Positions 8,465 to 11,037 of a DNA stretch of 11,037 bases are shown piece after piece. The translations under genes were made by a program, and so were the position numbers. This DNA is from Flavobacteriales bacterium (GTDB lineage Bacteria; Bacteroidota; Bacteroidia; Flavobacteriales_D; Sanyastnellaceae). Location: the NCBI GenBank assembly GCA_028825055.1, contig JAPKAW010000047.1, forward strand, positions 1 to 11,037. The letters run 5' to 3'. Within the stretch, counting starts at the first letter, position 1. Each line of letters starts with the position of its first letter. The notes beneath the pieces are model-generated. The model did not search any database. It was not told the DNA's origin and saw only the letters and a program-made list of their open reading frames with translations.

Positions 8465-8482
8465 AGGATCCAATTGGATCCT
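8465..8482. promoter_or_regulatory. perfect 18-bp palindrome in the sdhC start region
   Basis: AGGATCCAATTGGATCCT is identical to its own reverse complement. It sits between the -7 box (8484-8491) and the sdhC ATG (8461), so it would cover the likely transcription start and most of the very short leader. It could be an operator at which a dimeric regulator blocks sdhCAB transcription, or a 5' stem in the mRNA. It also contains the alternative TTG start. The palindrome is read directly; the role is inferred. Confidence 0.55.
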
Positions 8483-8483
8483 T

Positions 8484-8514
8484 CAAAGATAACATGATGA
8501 CCTCCTGCTACCAA
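8484..8514 (-). promoter_or_regulatory. sdhCAB promoter (Bacteroidota sigma-A type)
   Basis: Read on the minus strand, TTGG (8514-8511) is followed after 19 nt by TATCTTTG (8491-8484). This matches the Bacteroidota housekeeping consensus TTG, about 17-23 nt, TAnnTTTG. Transcription should begin around 8476-8480, leaving a leader of roughly 15-20 nt before the sdhC ATG. Confidence 0.75.
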
Positions 8515-8543
8515 CGCATCCCCAGACGAAGGCCGCAAGGCAG

Positions 8544-8559
8544 TCATCCTTCGGGATGA
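8544..8559. repeat. small hairpin beside the ssb terminator
   Basis: TCATCC and GGATGA pair perfectly around the loop TTCG (CGAA on the minus strand). It lies immediately downstream of the ssb terminator T-tract in the minus direction and upstream of the sdhC promoter. It may be a back-up terminator or a 3'-end stabiliser. It has no clear T-tract of its own. Confidence 0.4.
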
Positions 8560-8589
8560 AAAGGGGCGCCTCGGTTATCGAAGCGCCCC
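8559..8589 (-). terminator. intrinsic terminator of ssb
   Basis: GGGGCGC (8563-8569) pairs with GCGCCCC (8583-8589). One mismatch follows, then TCG/CGA (8571-8573 and 8579-8581) close a 5-nt loop. On the minus strand the stem is followed at once by TTTT (8562-8559). It starts only a few bases after the ssb stop and separates ssb from the sdhCAB promoter. Confidence 0.75.
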
Positions 8590-8594
8590 CACCA

Positions 8595-8951
8595 TCAAGC
8601 CTCCACAGACTCTACTGGACGGCGATCAAGCATCAACATTTCGCTCGCCACGATCTCCGTGACGTAACGCGTATGCCCCTCACCGTCTTCGTAAGTGCGG
8701 TAAGCCAGACGGCCTTCGATGGCAATCTCCGCGCCCTTTTTGAGGTATTGACCAGCGACATCCGCTAGCGCGCCCCACGTGACCACATCGTGCCATTGTG
8801 TGCGCTCCACACGTTCACCCTCTCCATTGCGGAAGATTTCGTTGGTCGCTACCGGAAAAGAGCATTTGGTCTTGCCTTCATCGAAGCTCATCAATTCGGG
8901 GTCTTTCCCGAGACGTCCAATCAATTGGACCTTATTTCTAAGTGCATTCAT
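8595..8951 (-). CDS. ssb: single-stranded DNA-binding protein (short form)
   Basis: This protein coats single-stranded DNA during replication, repair and recombination, normally as a homotetramer. Its 118 aa are almost entirely OB-fold: NKVQLIGRLGKDPEL (6-20), the aromatic strand TQWHDVVTWG (51-60, W53 and W59), AGQYLKKGAEIAIEGRL (66-82) and a last strand TRYVTEIVASEMLML (94-108). The protein stops ten residues later (DRRPVESVEA) and has neither the flexible linker nor the acidic DDDIPF-type tip by which E. coli SSB recruits partner proteins. Short SSBs of this kind are frequent in Bacteroidota, often beside a second, longer paralogue. The ATG at 8951 is the natural start (MNALRNKVQLIG). The gene is monocistronic, with its own terminator, and diverges from gltX across 139 bp. 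A role in replication, or in processing transformed DNA, cannot be told apart from the sequence. Confidence 0.95.
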   Translation of the reverse strand: MNALRNKVQLIGRLGKDPELMSFDEGKTKCSFPVATNEIFRNGEGERVERTQWHDVVTWGALADVAGQYLKKGAEIAIEGRLAYRTYEDGEGHTRYVTEIVASEMLMLDRRPVESVEA

Positions 8952-9039
8952 TTGGTTAATTAATCTTGGCCAAACATCCGACGGTCACTTGCATCTAGTC
9001 GTAACCCGAACGGATACATTCACCAATTGACACAAGGGG

Positions 9040-9068
9040 TTTGTCGGCGCGACGAGCGTGTATCTTTG
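9040..9068 (+). promoter_or_regulatory. gltX promoter (Bacteroidota sigma-A type)
   Basis: TTTG (9040-9043) is followed after 17 nt by TATCTTTG (9061-9068), the same -7 octamer as in the sdhC promoter and a full match to TAnnTTTG. The gltX ATG at 9091 lies 22 nt after the box, so the leader should be short, about 15 nt. Confidence 0.72.
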
Positions 9069-9090
9069 CCCCCACATCTGAACAGTTTCA

Positions 9091-10608
9091 ATGGCTTCTA
9101 AAATCCGCGTCCGTTTCGCTCCTAGCCCGACCGGCCCTCTGCACATGGGCGGTGTCCGAACGGCTTTATACAACTACCTCTTCGCCAAGAAACACGGGGG
9201 CGATTTCTTGCTTCGCATCGAAGACACCGATCAAAAACGCTTCGTACCGGGAGCGGATACGTACATCCAAAAAGCCCTTGAATGGTGCGGGATCCCCCCT
9301 TCAGAGGGAGATGGAATCGGCGGTGACCACGGGCCGTATAAACAATCCGATCGGAGTGCGTTGTATGCCACCGAATTGGACCGATTGCTCGAGACAGGCA
9401 ACGCATACAAAGCCTTTGATACGTCCGAAGAAATGGATGTCCTTCGAAAGGCCGCCGAGAAAAACGGAGACGTCTGGCAATACGATGCCAGTACGCGGAT
9501 GTCCATGCGGAATTCCTTGTCATTAAGCGCTGACCAATTGGCTCAATTGGAGGAAAACAACACCCCCTACACCATCCGTTTTCGCATGCCGGACGCCGCT
9601 CGAGATTATGGATTCAACGATGCCATACGCGGCCACATTATCGTTTCAACGGGTGTCCTCGACGACAAGGTTCTTATGAAAACAGATGGTTTGCCCACCT
9701 ACCATCTCGCCAACGTTGTCGATGATCATCACATGGCTATCAGCCACGTTATTCGCGGAGAAGAATGGCTTCCAAGCGCACCTCTTCACGGCCTACTTTA
9801 TGAAGCCTTTGGATGGGATGCTCCCGTCTTTGCACATTTGTCATTGATCTTGAAACCAACCGGAAACGGAAAGTTGAGCAAACGGGATGGCGATCAAGGA
9901 GGATTCCCCATCTTTCCTTTGAATTGGGAAGATCCGCAAACAGGTGTGGTGTCAAGCGGTTATCGGGAGCAAGGCTATCTGCCCGAGGCTTTCATCAACA
10001 TGCTCCTGCTTTTGGGATGGAGCAGCGGTGATGAGAAAGAGTTGTTTTCGATGGAAGAAGCCATCGCAGCATTTGAATTGGAAGGCGTCACCAAATCCGG
10101 AGCACGCTTCAATCCGGACAAAACCCAGTGGTTCAACGAGCAGTACTTGCGTCAACTTCCAACGGACACTGCGGTTGCCGCATTCCGAGAAAGCGCGAAG
10201 GGCGATGTCAATCTATGGGATGATGCCCGTTGTATCCATGTCTTGGATATGATGCTCGAACGCGTCAGCTTCATGCACGAAATCAGTGCACATCGGTATC
10301 TTTTTGAGGCGCCTGCAACGTTAGATGAAAAGCTTGTGGCTAAAAAATGGAAGCCGGAGACAGCAGGGTATGTGCTTCAATTAAGAGCGGTTTTGGCATC
10401 CGTCGAGTCTTTTGATTCGAGTAGCATTGAAACAGCATTCAAAGCATTTCTTGAAGAAAACAGCTTGGGGTTTGGAGCCGTCTTATTGCCCTTGAGGTTA
10501 GTTCTTACGGGCACAGGAGGTGGGCCATCCATGTTTGATTTCGCTGCTTTTTTAGGCCGTGACGAAACGATGCGCCGCATCGATATCGGACTGGCTAAAG
10601 TCAGCTAA
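9091..10608 (+). CDS. gltX: glutamyl-tRNA synthetase
   Basis: This cytoplasmic class I aminoacyl-tRNA synthetase attaches glutamate to tRNA(Glu) at the cost of ATP. The HIGH-type signature is PSPTGPLHMGG (11-21), and the KMSKS equivalent is KLSKRDGD (261-268). RIEDTDQKRF after the first signature and HVIRGEEWLPSAPLH before the second are typical of the Glu/Gln subfamily. The C-terminal half (from about residue 330) matches the all-helical anticodon-binding part of bacterial GltX; the 505 aa length is normal. A bacterial-type C-terminus and the KRDGD..GFP context argue for GltX rather than GlnS or the short YadB/GluQ. The ATG at 9091 follows a consensus promoter closely, and the N-terminus MASKIRVRFAPSPTG aligns with the family start. 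The stop overlaps the convergent CoA-transferase gene by 8 bp. Whether it also charges tRNA(Gln) for GatCAB cannot be decided here. Confidence 0.97.
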   Translation: MASKIRVRFAPSPTGPLHMGGVRTALYNYLFAKKHGGDFLLRIEDTDQKRFVPGADTYIQKALEWCGIPPSEGDGIGGDHGPYKQSDRSALYATELDRLLETGNAYKAFDTSEEMDVLRKAAEKNGDVWQYDASTRMSMRNSLSLSADQLAQLEENNTPYTIRFRMPDAARDYGFNDAIRGHIIVSTGVLDDKVLMKTDGLPTYHLANVVDDHHMAISHVIRGEEWLPSAPLHGLLYEAFGWDAPVFAHLSLILKPTGNGKLSKRDGDQGGFPIFPLNWEDPQTGVVSSGYREQGYLPEAFINMLLLLGWSSGDEKELFSMEEAIAAFELEGVTKSGARFNPDKTQWFNEQYLRQLPTDTAVAAFRESAKGDVNLWDDARCIHVLDMMLERVSFMHEISAHRYLFEAPATLDEKLVAKKWKPETAGYVLQLRAVLASVESFDSSSIETAFKAFLEENSLGFGAVLLPLRLVLTGTGGGPSMFDFAAFLGRDETMRRIDIGLAKVS

Positions 10609-11037
10609 ACTGCATCTCAGGAACCAAATCGGGCACCACTAGTTTGCCCGAAGTCGCGGCAACCACCTGTGCGACCGAAATTCCAGGAGCTACTTCCACT
10701 AAATGGAAGGCGCCATCGCGAATATCCAAAACCGCAAGGTTGGTTACCACGCGTCTCACGCATGCGACACCCGTCAGCGGTAAGGAGCAATCCGAAAGCA
10801 ATTTGGACTCCCCCGCTCGGTTCGTGTGCATCATCGCTACGATAATGTTTTCAGCACTCGCTACGAGGTCCATTGCTCCGCCCATTCCCTTGACCATTTT
10901 ACCCGGAATTTTCCAATTGGCGATGTCCCCATTTTGAGACACTTCCATAGCTCCTAACACCGTCAACTGAACGTGTTGGCCGCGGATCATGGCGAACGAT
11001 GTTGCGCTATCGAAATAGGCCGCTCCGGGCATCGCCG
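10601..11037 (-). CDS. scoB: 3-oxoacid CoA-transferase subunit B (N-terminus outside the window)
   Basis: This is the C-terminal two thirds (about 145 residues) of a family 2 CoA-transferase beta subunit; full proteins have around 215-220 aa. The frame is open to the window edge, and the Met codon at 11032 is internal, because PGAAYFDSATSFAMIRGQH aligns to the middle of the family. Other hallmarks are LTVLGAMEVSQNGDIANW, IPGKMVKGMGGAMDLV, a weaker IIVAMMHTNRAGESKLL and CSLPLTG. The catalytic glutamate motif (SENG) lies in the missing part. The enzyme moves CoA from succinyl-CoA to acetoacetate or a similar 3-oxoacid, releasing succinate; acetate- or butyrate-linked variants (AtoA type) share these motifs, so substrate use is inferred. 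Subunit A is expected just beyond the window. The TGA at 10601-10603 lies inside the last codons of gltX on the other strand. Confidence 0.92.
   Translation of the reverse strand, partial: AMPGAAYFDSATSFAMIRGQHVQLTVLGAMEVSQNGDIANWKIPGKMVKGMGGAMDLVASAENIIVAMMHTNRAGESKLLSDCSLPLTGVACVRRVVTNLAVLDIRDGAFHLVEVAPGISVAQVVAATSGKLVVPDLVPEMQFS

Noticed and set aside
8971..8978. Possible -7 box for ssb (GATGTTTG on the minus strand)
   Set aside because: It has one mismatch to TAnnTTTG, and no TTG is found 17-23 nt upstream, so it was not listed as a promoter.
9122..9523. 133-codon open frame on the minus strand inside gltX
   Set aside because: It is antisense to conserved gltX sequence, its translation is Arg/His/Cys-rich with no recognisable motif, and it has no promoter or start signal.

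Overview
The window looks like a mid-GC chromosomal segment (about half G+C by eye) of a member of the Bacteroidota, perhaps a Cryomorphaceae-like or other GC-richer flavobacterial lineage. Three things support this: a sdhC-sdhA-sdhB operon of the single-anchor (B) type; a TonB-dependent receptor with an N-terminal carboxypeptidase-regulatory-like domain; and two promoters that match the Bacteroidota consensus exactly (TTG, 17-20 nt, TAnnTTTG). Shine-Dalgarno sequences are mostly weak or absent, as expected for the phylum. No tRNA, rRNA, CRISPR array, insertion sequence or integrase was seen.

Layout: (1) 1-2181, plus strand, the catalytic-to-C-terminal two thirds of a short DNA polymerase III alpha subunit, probably the error-prone DnaE2/ImuC-like paralogue; its N-terminal PHP region lies before the window. 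(2) 2203-4924, minus strand, a two-gene translationally overlapping metal module: a secreted heavy-metal-associated (HMA) protein followed by an outer-membrane TonB-dependent receptor with a His-rich insert. The receptor ends tail-to-tail with dnaE, 21 bp apart. (3) 5002-8461, minus strand, the sdhCAB operon for succinate:menaquinone oxidoreductase (or fumarate reductase), with a consensus promoter and a perfect 18-bp palindrome in its start region. (4) 8559-8589, a terminator hairpin for ssb. (5) 8595-8951, minus strand, a short single-stranded DNA-binding protein. (6) 9091-10608, plus strand, gltX (glutamyl-tRNA synthetase) with its own promoter, divergent from ssb. (7) 10601-11037, minus strand, the 3' part of a 3-oxoacid CoA-transferase B subunit, whose stop codon overlaps the end of gltX by 8 bp.

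Functionally this is mostly a housekeeping neighbourhood. SDH oxidises succinate in the TCA cycle, and the CoA-transferase releases succinate when it activates acetoacetate, so the two are metabolically linked although not in one operon. The HMA/TonB-receptor pair is the most accessory-looking part and probably handles a soft metal such as copper at the cell envelope. I see no clearly undescribed system. The best leads are the sdhC palindrome, the His/Cys features of the metal module and the inverted repeat just upstream of it.
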